A DNA stretch of 64,000 nt from Roseiarcus sp050010035 (GTDB lineage: Bacteria; Pseudomonadota; Alphaproteobacteria; Rhizobiales; Beijerinckiaceae). Both the position numbers and the translations under genes were made by a program. Location: contig JBEKLU010000005.1 in assembly GCA_050010035.1 (NCBI GenBank), forward strand, positions 29,376 to 93,375, read 5' to 3'. Below are positions 51,161-59,887 of the stretch, piece after piece. Below the pieces are notes generated by a model. It did not search any database. It saw only the letters and a list, made by a program, of their open reading frames with translations, and was not told the origin of the DNA. Each line of letters starts with the position of its first letter. The stretch's first letter is position 1.

Positions 51161-51942
51161 TCGACAAGTCCGCGCCCCTGATCGCCTTCCGCGACGTCGA
51201 TCTCGCTTTCGGCGCGCACCTCGTGCTGGGCAAGCTGTCGCTCGAAATCCGCCGCGGCGAAATCGTCTGCATCGTCGGTCCCTCGGGGTGCGGCAAGACC
51301 ACGGCGCTGCGCGTGGCGGCGGGACTGATCGAGCCGACCGGCGGCGGCGTCGCCTTCGACGGCGCGCCGATGAAAGGGCCGCGGCGCGACGTCGCGGTCG
51401 TCTTTCAGGACTACGCCAAAGCGCTGTTGCCGTGGCGGACCGCCGCGGGCAACGTCTCGCTGGCGCTCGAGGCGGCCGGCGCGCCGCGCCGCGAGCGGCC
51501 CCGGCGCATCGCCGCGCTGCTCGAGAAGGTCGGCCTGCCGAACCACGCCCACAAGTTCCCCACGCAATTGTCCGGCGGCATGCAGCAGCGCTTGCAGATC
51601 GCGCGCTGTCTCGCCCAGGAGCCCGCCGCGCTGCTGATGGACGAACCGTTCGGCGCCCTCGACGCGATGACCCGCCAGGGCCTGCAGGACGAGATGCTGG
51701 CGATCGCTCAGGCGAGCGGCGCGACCATTTTCTTCGTCACCCACGACCTCGAGGAGGCGATCTATCTGGGCGACCGCGTCGTCGGCCTCGCGCCGCATCC
51801 CGGCCGCATCGGCATCGAGCTCGAAATCAAGTTGCCGCGCCCGCGCGACCAGGTCGCGACGCGCGAAAGCGCCGAGTTCCTGCGCCTGAGGCGCGCGCTC
51901 TACGACTTCATCCGCTCCGCCGAGACCGGAGGCCCGCCGTGA
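51157..51942 (+). CDS. ABC transporter ATPase (NitT/TauT/SsuB type)
   Basis: The 261-residue protein has Walker A GPSGCGKTT, Q-loop VFQDYAKALLPW, signature LSGGMQQR, Walker B ALLMDEPFGALD and switch His VTHDLEEA. It starts inside the regulator stop (ATGA) and overlaps the first permease by 4 bases. It powers uptake through the two permeases downstream. Longer frames reading through here are shadows. Confidence 0.9.
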   Translation: MIDKSAPLIAFRDVDLAFGAHLVLGKLSLEIRRGEIVCIVGPSGCGKTTALRVAAGLIEPTGGGVAFDGAPMKGPRRDVAVVFQDYAKALLPWRTAAGNVSLALEAAGAPRRERPRRIAALLEKVGLPNHAHKFPTQLSGGMQQRLQIARCLAQEPAALLMDEPFGALDAMTRQGLQDEMLAIAQASGATIFFVTHDLEEAIYLGDRVVGLAPHPGRIGIELEIKLPRPRDQVATRESAEFLRLRRALYDFIRSAETGGPP

Positions 51943-52694
51943 CGTCCTGGCGCGGGCTCGCCCTGCCGGCGGCGTTGCTCGTTCTGGCGGAAATCGGCGC
52001 CCGCGCGGCGGGCCCCAGCGACACGATCGCGCCGCCGTCCGCGGTGGCGGTCGCGCTCTTGGCGGGTCTCGCCGACGGCACGCTCATGGAGGCGACGCGC
52101 GATACGCTGGCGAGCGCCTTCGCCGGCCTGGCGATCGGCGCGGCGATCGGCATGACGCTCGGCGTCTTGTTCGGCAGCGTCAGGGCGATCGACCGGCTGA
52201 TGGAGCTCGGCGTCGAATTGCTGCGGCCGATCCCTTCGGTCGCGGTGATCCCGATCGCGCTGGTGGCGCTGGGCTTCGGCTATCGCCTGGAGATCGCCAT
52301 CGTCTCCTTCGCCTGCCTGTGGCCGCTGCTGGTGCTGTCGCGCGCCGCGGTGATCGGCGTCGAGCCGCGCCTGATCGAGGTGGCGCGCGCGCTGCGCCTG
52401 GGGCCCCTCGCGCGGGTCGTCAAGATCGTCGCGCCCGCCGCCCTGCCGCGCATCTTCGTCGCCTTCCGGCTCGCCGCCGGCATCGCGCTCGTCGTCGCGG
52501 TCACCGTCGAGATCGCCGTCAATCCGATGGGCCTGGGCTACGGCATCATGGTCGCCGGCCAGGCGCTGCGGCCCGACGTCATGCTCGCCTATCTCGTGTG
52601 GATCGGCGTCGTCGGTTTCGCGCTCAACGCCGCGCTCGTCTTCGCGCAGAACCGCCTTTTCGGCCACGCCGCGCGCGTCGCGGGGCCGCCATGA
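51939..52694 (+). CDS. ABC transporter permease 1 (SsuC/TauC type)
   Basis: The start is GTG at 51939, overlapping the ATPase stop as GTGA. The 251-residue protein has about six membrane segments and the EAA loop GVEPRLIEVARALRLGPLAR (about 146-165). It ends with a 4-base overlap into permease 2. Two different permease genes imply a heterodimeric channel, which is less common in this transporter class than a homodimer. Confidence 0.87.
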   Translation: MTSWRGLALPAALLVLAEIGARAAGPSDTIAPPSAVAVALLAGLADGTLMEATRDTLASAFAGLAIGAAIGMTLGVLFGSVRAIDRLMELGVELLRPIPSVAVIPIALVALGFGYRLEIAIVSFACLWPLLVLSRAAVIGVEPRLIEVARALRLGPLARVVKIVAPAALPRIFVAFRLAAGIALVVAVTVEIAVNPMGLGYGIMVAGQALRPDVMLAYLVWIGVVGFALNAALVFAQNRLFGHAARVAGPP

Positions 52695-53461
52695 ATTCGT
52701 CGGCCCGGCAAGCCTTCGCCTGGCGCTCAGGCAGCCTCGCCGTCGTCGCCGCCGCGATCCTCGGCTGGCGGGAGATCGTGGCCTTCAAGCTCGTTTCGCC
52801 CGTCTTCCTGCCCGCTCCCGATCGCGCTTTTGCGGCGCTTTGGCATGGCCTGGCGGCCTCGGACCTCGGCGAGAAACTCGCCGGCACGATCGAGCACATG
52901 CTCGGCGGCTGGCTCATCGCCTCGATCGTCGGAATTGCGCTGGGCGCCCTGATCGGCTCGTCGGCGGGCGTGCGTTCATACGTCGCCCCGAGCCTCGAAT
53001 TCCTGCGGCCCCTGCCCGCCTCCGCGGTCATCCCGGTGGCGATCGCGATCTTCGGCTATTCCAGCGCGATGGCGCTCGGGGTGATCGGCTTCGGCGCGGT
53101 CTGGCCGATGCTGCTGGCGACGATGCACGGTTTTGGCGCCGTCGAGCCGCGCCTCAAGGAAGTCGCGCGCGCTTTGGGGCTTTCGGGATTCGAGACGGCG
53201 ATCAAGATCTCCCTGCCCTCGGCGACGCCCGACATTCTCGCCGGGCTGCGCCTCGGCCTCACCGTCGCGCTGATTCTGGCGGTGGTGTGCGAAATGATCG
53301 CCGGCCTCGACGGCCTCGGCCAATGGGTGCTGCTGGCCGCGCGCGCCTATCGCTCGGCGGATTTGTTCGCCGGCGTCATCCTGCTCGGCGCCGTCGGCGT
53401 CGTCGCCAACGCGCTGCTGTCGCTGATCGAGGCGCGCGCGCTGCGCTGGCGCGGGCGCTGA
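52691..53461 (+). CDS. ABC transporter permease 2 (SsuC/TauC type)
   Basis: The 256-residue permease has about six membrane segments and the EAA loop AVEPRLKEVARALGLSGFETA (about 152-172). It is the last gene of the coupled operon SBP-GntR-ATPase-permease-permease. It is followed at once by a decayed CapK-like gene on the other strand, so 53461 marks the right edge of this transporter locus. Confidence 0.87.
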   Translation: MNSSARQAFAWRSGSLAVVAAAILGWREIVAFKLVSPVFLPAPDRAFAALWHGLAASDLGEKLAGTIEHMLGGWLIASIVGIALGALIGSSAGVRSYVAPSLEFLRPLPASAVIPVAIAIFGYSSAMALGVIGFGAVWPMLLATMHGFGAVEPRLKEVARALGLSGFETAIKISLPSATPDILAGLRLGLTVALILAVVCEMIAGLDGLGQWVLLAARAYRSADLFAGVILLGAVGVVANALLSLIEARALRWRGR

Positions 53462-53475
53462 GCGCGGCGAAGGCT

Positions 53476-53735
53476 TCAGAGCAGTTCGTTGTGGAATTCC
53501 AGCCGTTTCACGCCGGCGGCGCATTTCAACATCGAGTTTGCGGTGATCGATTTGTCGCACCGGGCAAGAGATTGCAGATTGACGATCTCTATCGACGCTC
53601 GCGCGCCGGGCGATTTCGCATCTCCGGCGCCGCTAATTTGAGCATTACAGACCAATTGCGCATGGCGGCGGTTTCGCAAAATGTCATCGGTTTTCTCGAA
53701 AGTCCGTTGTCGGAAACTGAAAAGCAGCGAGCCGT
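53476..53735 (-). pseudogene. Internally deleted remnant of a CapK/PaaK-like gene
   Basis: Minus-strand fragments match the intact gene at 57370-58743. The N-terminal piece reads RKPMTFCETAAMRNW and LKLAAPEMRNRPARER, against AKPMTFCEPDVTRFL and VELAALETGNRKARE in the intact copy. After a frameshift comes EIVNLQSLAR against LQIRNLLAR. The very C-terminus KRLEFHNELL then follows (KRLGFHNELL in the intact copy). About 350 codons between are missing. Like the intact copy it sits divergently upstream of a porin gene, so a whole two-gene unit was duplicated. Confidence 0.82.
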
Positions 53736-54015
53736 CACGTCTGCCGCGCGGGCCCGCGGCGCCTGGGAGAGGCTTAATCTTCTGAATGGCTTGACAAGGG
53801 AAGCCGGCAATTCGCGGCGGCCGCGGCGCGCGCTGCGAGCCGGCGCGAAAATTCGCCGGCTTCGCTCGGCGCCCGCCCGCGAACGCGATCGAGGCGCTGC
53901 GCAAGCGGCGCGAAAGCCGGCCCTGGCGCAGGATCGGCGCCGGTTCGGTTCGCCTTGACGATGTCTCGGCCCCGCCTTAACCGTCCAACGAGCAATCCTC
54001 TTGGGGGGCCGTCTC

Positions 54016-54744
54016 ATGCGTAAGCGACTGTTGACCTCCGCGGCCGTGTTGGCGCTTTCCGCCGGCGCGGCGTTCGCGTCCGACCTTCCCACCCACAAGG
54101 CGCCGCCTCCCCCGCCGGCGCCGGCGCCCTTCTCGTGGACCGGATTTTATGTCGGCGTCGAAGGCGGCTATGGCTGGGGCGAGGAAAACGACAATTTCAG
54201 CACCCTGCCTATTGGCATTGCGGGCGACCATTTCGGCGTTTCCGGGCCGATCGGCGGCGTCGAGGCCGGTTACGACCAGCAATTCAATTCGTTGGTGCTC
54301 GGCGTCGTGGCCGACATCGAAGCCAGCGACCTTCACGGCTCGGCGTCCCACGCCTTCGGCGGCGAAGGCGTTTTCGTCGGCACGCTGTCGATGCGCAGCA
54401 CATGGCAGGGCTCGCTGCGCGCGCGCGCCGGCGTCGCCTTCGACCGCCTGCTCATCTACGCGACCGGCGGTCTCGCCTTCGCGAACGATCAGGAATCCGC
54501 CTACGTCGATCCCGTTAGCGTTATCTGGTCGGGATCGCAGACGAATACGCTCTATGGATGGACGATCGGCGCCGGCGCCGAATACGCGATCGACAACCAT
54601 TGGACCGCGAGCGCCGAGTTGCGTTACGCAAACTTTGGCAACGCGACCTATTCGATTGCCCTGCAGCCTTCTGGCCCTTCATATTATTATAAAGCTGGCT
54701 TCAACGAGACCCTGGCGCAGATCGGCTTGGGCTACAAGTTCTAG
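54016..54744 (+). CDS. Omp25/opacity-type outer-membrane beta-barrel protein, copy 1
   Basis: The start at 54016 begins a signal peptide (MRKRLLTSAAVLALSAGAAF, cleavage after AFA). A proline-rich stretch (HKAPPPPPAPAPF) then leads to an eight-strand barrel starting WTGFYVGVEGGYGWG and ending in the aromatic GLGYKF. The 242-residue product resembles porin-like surface proteins of Rhizobiales. Its first 35 codons and about 150 bases of upstream DNA are closely similar to those of the second copy at 59023, while the barrels have diverged strongly. A TTG at 54001 is an unlikely alternative start. Confidence 0.87.
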   Translation: MRKRLLTSAAVLALSAGAAFASDLPTHKAPPPPPAPAPFSWTGFYVGVEGGYGWGEENDNFSTLPIGIAGDHFGVSGPIGGVEAGYDQQFNSLVLGVVADIEASDLHGSASHAFGGEGVFVGTLSMRSTWQGSLRARAGVAFDRLLIYATGGLAFANDQESAYVDPVSVIWSGSQTNTLYGWTIGAGAEYAIDNHWTASAELRYANFGNATYSIALQPSGPSYYYKAGFNETLAQIGLGYKF

Positions 54745-54783
54745 AAACGGACCGGCGACAAGCGAGAACCGACGGCTGGCGTC

Positions 54784-56085
54784 TCAACTCGGGCGCTCGC
54801 CGTCGTCCACAAGCGAGACAAACATTTCGTAGGCTTTGCCGGTTTTTATATTGTTTTCAATATTATCGACAATGACAACGCTTGTATTGTGATTTGGCAG
54901 ACCGTTTTTCACGTGTTCTTGCAGGGCTCGCCATTGCTGCGCGCTCGGCGGATGCGGGACCACAATCTTCAGCATGATGTCGGTGAGGCTGGTCTGGACC
55001 AACTGCCACTCGCGATAGTCGAGGATAGCCTCCAAATCCCGAGCGAGAAAGGTCCTTGGAACAAAAAGGCTGCCGCCTGGCTGGCGAAGCAAATTGCGTT
55101 GGCGGCCGACGACCTCTTCGAGCCGACGCAGGCCCTTGGCCTCCTTGGCGTTGGCGTTCGAGAAGCGGACATAGTCGCCGGGCGCATAGCGGATCAACGG
55201 CGTGCCGAAGGCGTAGAACGGCGTGACGACGACGCGGATCAGCGCCTTTGGATCGACGGCCGCCGGGGGCCCTTCGAAAAACATGTTCTCCTCGTTGACG
55301 CGCAGACGCCCGTCTGGCCCCTCGGACGCGACGGGGCCGAGTTCGCTCGTCGAATAGAGATTGACGACTTTCACGTTGAGCTTCCGCTCGATCTTCGCCC
55401 GGACTTCCGGCCGCAGAATTTCGCCTGTGGCCATCACGGCGGTCAGATCCGGCAGGTCTTGCGGCGCTGCGACATCGGCCCACGCCGCGGCGATGCTTGG
55501 CGCTGCGATGACATGGGTCGTTCGGTTTCGCCGCAGCAGTTCGACCTGTTCGGCAAAGGCGAGCCCGGCCGGCACTTTCAGCATGTCCGGCGACGGGGCG
55601 CCGACCGCCGCCTTATAGGTGGAGGTGGCGATCCGTTGAATCGGCCATAGTCCGCGCCAGCGCAGGGCTCGGTTAACCAGAACTTCCGAGGCCACACGTT
55701 GCACCAAAGTCTGCCTAAATTTGAGCGGGGTTCCCGTCGAGCCCGAGGTCGAATGGGTTTCCAGGGCGCCCATGTCGGCGGGAACGCTGCGCGCCTGCAA
55801 CGCCTCCTCGTGCTCCTTGGCGTCATTGCGCGTGAGGATCGGGACGTCGCTCCAGCCGGCGAAGTCGAAGGCGCCGTCGGCGCGGAACAGCGGTTTCAGC
55901 CGCTTGCTGTCGCGATAAAAAGGCACGTGCGCATCGGCGTGGCGCACCAGTCGCTCCAGCAAGGCGGTCTGGCGCCCGCGGACCTCGTGACGGGAAAAGT
56001 CCTGGCTCGCCGCAAAAGCTTGCGTTAGCTGCTGGAAAATAATTTCGGCGGGCAACGCGGGCATCGGGGATGCGATCTCGTTCAC
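54784..56085 (-). CDS. CapK/PaaK-like adenylate-forming enzyme, copy 1
   Basis: The 433-residue protein belongs to the phenylacetate-CoA ligase/CapK family of the ANL superfamily. The phosphate-binding motif is HSTSGSTGTPL (111-121), later comes NLYSTSELGPVASE with the adenine-site Glu, and IRYAPGDYVRFSN. CapK-type members are often found in surface polysaccharide loci, where their acyl substrate is usually unknown. It is adjacent to a glycosyltransferase-like gene, which supports a surface-decoration role. It is only distantly similar to the other copy at 57370. Confidence 0.82.
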   Translation of the reverse strand: MNEIASPMPALPAEIIFQQLTQAFAASQDFSRHEVRGRQTALLERLVRHADAHVPFYRDSKRLKPLFRADGAFDFAGWSDVPILTRNDAKEHEEALQARSVPADMGALETHSTSGSTGTPLKFRQTLVQRVASEVLVNRALRWRGLWPIQRIATSTYKAAVGAPSPDMLKVPAGLAFAEQVELLRRNRTTHVIAAPSIAAAWADVAAPQDLPDLTAVMATGEILRPEVRAKIERKLNVKVVNLYSTSELGPVASEGPDGRLRVNEENMFFEGPPAAVDPKALIRVVVTPFYAFGTPLIRYAPGDYVRFSNANAKEAKGLRRLEEVVGRQRNLLRQPGGSLFVPRTFLARDLEAILDYREWQLVQTSLTDIMLKIVVPHPPSAQQWRALQEHVKNGLPNHNTSVVIVDNIENNIKTGKAYEMFVSLVDDGERPS

Positions 56086-56127
56086 AAAAATACACTGGAT
56101 TTTGGCGATGCGGGATCGCCAAACGTT

Positions 56128-57129
56128 TCACTCGGCTCCGTCTTCGCGCCGCGAGAAAAAGTAGGCTCCAACCTCCCGGGCAAGCTCGCTTTGCGGATCG
56201 GTCCATCGCCACGCCCCGTTGCCGGCAATTTCGATATCTTTCGTCGGATCAAATCCATGACGCGAGAGAATGTCAAAGCGCCCGCGGTAGTTACGATTCG
56301 CGATGTCGCCATGCCACATGTGATATATCTTTTGTTCCAATGAGTCGATATTCGAGAATAAACCGACTGATTTCGCCTTTTGTTCCCACAGCATGGCGTC
56401 TAGTTTTTGTTTCTCCGTGTACGATCTAAGTGACCAGAAATCATTCAGCCTAGATAATGCAGAGAAAACGTGCATTGAGTCGCCGCCCCCAATGATATTT
56501 TTATCATAATGGCCGCATCGTTCGATGGTCGTACGAAGCGCTGACCAAGCCAATCCATAACTATTATGCCGATCGACCGCCCGGTAGTAACTACCGTCAT
56601 CCAACGCGGCGCGAGACGCGCCAAATTTCACTTTATTTTCGTCAAAAATAGACGCTCTAATCGCACGAGCGACAGATACGCCAGTGAGAATCGGTACAGA
56701 TTCTCTGCATAATTGCCGTGATAAAGAACGCGCGTCAACTTCTCTTGGCAGATGAATTGCTGTATCAAATAATTGCAACAGACCACCGTTTTTCTCTAAC
56801 CGTGATTTTGCAATATCGACCCAATTCTCATCGTCGAAGATGACATCACAATCAACCCACGCCACATATTCGACGTGGCGGGGCAGTTCGGCGATGCCAA
56901 TATTCAGCAAGCGCTCTTTTTGCCAGATGCCGTCCTCGCCGGTTAAGCTTAGAACGATGTCCCCTTCGTCTTCGCTCAATTGGTGTTGTCCAGCCTTGGC
57001 CAGTTCCACGACCATGAGGGGAGCATTCAGATGCCGGCGAAAGGCCTTGAAATTCTGCAGCCGGCGCTTGTACCCCGCAGGGTTGTAATATGAAGTCACA
57101 ACCCAGAGCGGATCGAAAAACAAGGACAT
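56128..57129 (-). CDS. Glycosyltransferase-like protein, AT-richer gene
   Basis: The 333-residue protein looks like a GT-A-fold glycosyltransferase: an N-terminal WVVTSYYNPAGYKRRLQNFK, a DxD-type metal motif in WVDCDVIFDD (Asp93, Asp95), and IGGGDSMHVFSALSR further on. HMWHGDIANRNYRGR is near the end. GC content and codon choice are clearly lower than in neighbouring genes, with many AAT, ATA and TTA-like codons, so it was probably acquired. It lies between two CapK-like genes on the same strand and may act with one of them on a surface glycan. Confidence 0.68.
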   Translation of the reverse strand: MSLFFDPLWVVTSYYNPAGYKRRLQNFKAFRRHLNAPLMVVELAKAGQHQLSEDEGDIVLSLTGEDGIWQKERLLNIGIAELPRHVEYVAWVDCDVIFDDENWVDIAKSRLEKNGGLLQLFDTAIHLPREVDARSLSRQLCRESVPILTGVSVARAIRASIFDENKVKFGASRAALDDGSYYRAVDRHNSYGLAWSALRTTIERCGHYDKNIIGGGDSMHVFSALSRLNDFWSLRSYTEKQKLDAMLWEQKAKSVGLFSNIDSLEQKIYHMWHGDIANRNYRGRFDILSRHGFDPTKDIEIAGNGAWRWTDPQSELAREVGAYFFSRREDGAE

Positions 57130-57253
57130 GAAACATCAACACTTTGTGGAGTGACCGGCCTCGCATCCACCGGCGTTTTAACCAGAATATCCAATAAAAT
57201 CCTCTTTTCTGGTCAAATCTGCGACGGGCTGAAATTTCGCGCGAGCCGGCGAG

Positions 57254-57305
57254 CCCATGTGTGCTGGAAGATCATTTCGGCGGGCGGTGCGCTCATCGGG
57301 GTTGC
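57254..57305 (-). pseudogene. N-terminal fragment of a CapK-like gene (copy-1 type)
   Basis: On the minus strand ATG at 57296 starts MSAPPAEMIFQ, matching the copy-1 N-terminus MPALPAEIIFQ at 8 of 11 positions; the DNA just before the start is also similar. After this the similarity ends and the frame leads nowhere. It lies in the 240-base gap between the glycosyltransferase-like gene and the second CapK-like gene. Confidence 0.6.
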
Positions 57306-57369
57306 GAACCTGCGGCTCGGGGTTTCGCGCGCCCCGCGCCGGCGCGACGCGCGCGGGGCGTGAGAACCA

Positions 57370-58743
57370 TCACAGCAGTTCGTTGTGGAAGCCCAGCCGC
57401 TTCACGCTCTCGCCCCAGTCGATTGCGGCGACGGGCCTGACCTCGACGTCGAAATCGTCGCCGGCGTGCGACTTCATCAAGCGGATGAACGCCGCCGTCT
57501 CTGCGGCGGAGAGCGACTCCCGGCCGCCGATTTCGACCACCAGCTTCGCTTCCGCGGTCTGCCGGACGCGAAATTCGTCGAACGGCGCGATCGCCATCAT
57601 TTCGCGAGCCCGAACAAAGAATTGCGACAAATGGCCGTCGCGATGCTTCAAGAGCGTCTTCGACCGCCCGACGACGTTCGACAGGGTCGGCCCGTCGCGC
57701 CCGCACGGACAACGATCCTCGAGCGTGGCGAGGTCGCCGACGTCGTAGCGAATGAACGGCGTCGCGTAGGAATGAAGGTGGGTCAGCAACACCTTGCCGA
57801 CGCGCGCCTCGCCGATGCGGATGTCGTCGTCGGGGTCGACCTCGACGACGACGTTGCTCGTCGCGACGTGGTAGCGCCCGGGATGGCGCTCGCATTCCGC
57901 GCCGATTAGTCCGACCTCCTCGCACGAGTAGGTGTTGCGCGTAGGAATGCCGACCGCGGCAAACCGGCCTCGGACGCTCGCGTCGAGTTCCTCGGCGACG
58001 ATGATCAGCATTGCGACGCCCGCGCGTTTGAACTCGTCGGGACCGACGTGCTGAAGCAGCGTTTCGATCGCGCGCGGCGCCACCGACAAATAACCGATGG
58101 GGTCGCGGCTCAGCTCGCGCCAAATCGACTGTGGCTCGGCCCGCCGAGTCGTGACGATCTTGGCGGCGCCGCCGCTGATGAAGGGCCCGAGAATTCCCAG
58201 CCAAGAGCCGGCGCGCTCGACGGAAATGCTCTGCGGCTGCGGCGTCCGGGCGTAATTCAACTGGGTTCGGTTGAGCGTCAGGTCGCGGCCTTCGAGAAAA
58301 TACTGCGCGATCGAACGCATCACGTTGTAATTCGAATTCATTTCCGAGACGAAGAAGCGAACGGGCACGCCGGACGATCCCGACGTCGAATGGTCCGACA
58401 CCGGGATTCGATCGCTCGGCTTCAACAGCGAACCTTCGCTGGCGACCTGCTCGCGCAATTCGCGTCGCGACAGGATCGGCAGGCGCGACAGTCGGGCGCC
58501 GCCGAGTCCGTCGCGGACGCCAATTCGACGCCGCCAAAATGGTGATCGATTGGCCGCACGCGCGAGAAGATTGCGAATCTGTAAGCTTTGCCACTGCTCG
58601 CGCGCCTTGCGATTCCCCGTTTCCAGCGCCGCCAATTCGACGATCGCAGAGAGGAAGCGCGTCACATCGGGCTCGCAAAACGTCATCGGCTTTGCCGAAA
58701 AAGCCTTGCCGGAAAACGGAAAATCGGAAAAGTCGAACCTCAT
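57370..58743 (-). CDS. CapK/PaaK-like adenylate-forming enzyme, copy 2
   Basis: The start at 58743 follows CTGGAGACGTG and gives 457 residues; an in-frame codon at 58767 is less likely. The protein has the phosphate-binding motif DHSTSGSSGVPV (about 117-128), NTYSCEEVGLIGAECERHPG and IRYDVGDLATLEDRCPCGRD, the Cys-containing segment typical of PaaK-like enzymes. It probably adenylates a carboxylic acid for transfer to CoA or a glycan; the substrate is unknown. It is divergent from porin copy 2, and a decayed version of this arrangement lies at 53476-54744. Confidence 0.84.
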   Translation of the reverse strand: MRFDFSDFPFSGKAFSAKPMTFCEPDVTRFLSAIVELAALETGNRKAREQWQSLQIRNLLARAANRSPFWRRRIGVRDGLGGARLSRLPILSRRELREQVASEGSLLKPSDRIPVSDHSTSGSSGVPVRFFVSEMNSNYNVMRSIAQYFLEGRDLTLNRTQLNYARTPQPQSISVERAGSWLGILGPFISGGAAKIVTTRRAEPQSIWRELSRDPIGYLSVAPRAIETLLQHVGPDEFKRAGVAMLIIVAEELDASVRGRFAAVGIPTRNTYSCEEVGLIGAECERHPGRYHVATSNVVVEVDPDDDIRIGEARVGKVLLTHLHSYATPFIRYDVGDLATLEDRCPCGRDGPTLSNVVGRSKTLLKHRDGHLSQFFVRAREMMAIAPFDEFRVRQTAEAKLVVEIGGRESLSAAETAAFIRLMKSHAGDDFDVEVRPVAAIDWGESVKRLGFHNELL

Positions 58744-59022
58744 CACGTCTCCAGCGCCGGCCAGCAAGACGACAACGATACCAAATATTTGACCGGTTCA
58801 ACAGGCGACGACGGCCGTTTCCGCCGACGCCGGCGGCCGGCGCGGCCCGACGAGCCGAATCGCCGACGTCGCGCGACGCTCGTTCGAGGCCGTCCGCGAG
58901 GCGACGCGAAAAAGGGGCGAAAAGCGCGGTCCTGACGCAGGGCCGGAGCCGGATCGGCTCGGCTTGACGAAGTCTCCACCCCACCGTAAGCGTTCAGTAA
59001 CGATTTTTCGGGGGCCGCTCTC

Positions 59023-59730
59023 ATGCGCAAGCATCTATTGACTTCGGCAGCCGTGTTGGCGCTTTCCGCCGGCGCCGCGTTCGCATCCGACCTTCCCACC
59101 CACAAGGCGCCGCCTCCCCCGCCGCCGCCTCCGGTCTTCACTTGGACCGGCTGCTACGTCGGTCTTCACGCCGGCGGCGATTTCGGCCACTCGGATTGGA
59201 CGTTCCCAAACGGCTATGAGATCGGCATGAACACCGAGGGGGCGATCGGCGGCGGACAGGTCGGCTGCAATTACCAGATGAACAACAACTTCGTCGTCGG
59301 CGGCGAGGGCGAAATCTGGGGTTCGGGGCTGGCGGGATCGACGTCCGTTGCAGACGGCGAAGGCGTCGATCGCTTTAAAACGCGAAGCGATTTTGCGGGC
59401 GATGTTGCGCTGCGCGGCGGCTATGCGCTCGACCGCTTGTTGTTTTTCGGCAAAGTCGGCCTGGCAATGGCTCAATATCAATACAAAACTACCTACACGG
59501 ACGGGATCTTTTCCGAATCTTGGTCCGCCAACGCGACCCATACCGGCTTGCTGCTCGGCCTCGGCCTCGAATACGCGCTCGACATGCATTGGAGCATCAA
59601 GGGCGAGTACGACTACATAGACTGGGGTGACGGCTCATCCACGTTTACCGGGCCAAGCGGCGGCCCCGGCAACACCTCCTTCAAGAACGAGGAAAACATC
59701 CTCAAGGCCGGCGTGAACTATCGGTTCTGA
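59023..59730 (+). CDS. Omp25/opacity-type outer-membrane beta-barrel protein, copy 2
   Basis: The 235-residue product starts with a signal peptide nearly identical to that of copy 1 (LLTSAAVLALSAGAAFASDL), a proline run and a barrel beginning WTGCYVGLHAGGDFGHS. It ends in the aromatic GVNYRF. The Cys in place of Phe at the first strand and another Cys shortly after (GGGQVGCNYQ) are unusual and could pair. The upstream 150 bases resemble those of copy 1, so the two are duplicates that kept the control region and signal while the exposed barrels diverged. Confidence 0.87.
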   Translation: MRKHLLTSAAVLALSAGAAFASDLPTHKAPPPPPPPPVFTWTGCYVGLHAGGDFGHSDWTFPNGYEIGMNTEGAIGGGQVGCNYQMNNNFVVGGEGEIWGSGLAGSTSVADGEGVDRFKTRSDFAGDVALRGGYALDRLLFFGKVGLAMAQYQYKTTYTDGIFSESWSANATHTGLLLGLGLEYALDMHWSIKGEYDYIDWGDGSSTFTGPSGGPGNTSFKNEENILKAGVNYRF

Positions 59731-59887
59731 CGCGACCCTCGGCGGCTAACCGGCCGCGCCCGTCGCGCGCGGCCGCCCCCTCCCCTACGGCGCCTTCACA
59801 AACAGCCCGACCGTCAGCGCGGCGCCGATCGCGACCACGCCGACGCGCGGCGCCCTTTCGTCGACGCGTTGCAACGTCAGCGCGCCG

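Noticed and set aside
59731..59887. A short minus-strand hydrophobic frame after the amidohydrolase (...VGVVAIGAALTVGLF...)
   Set aside because: The GTG overlapping the amidohydrolase stop leads to a stop after four codons; the frame with the hydrophobic stretch has no start codon.
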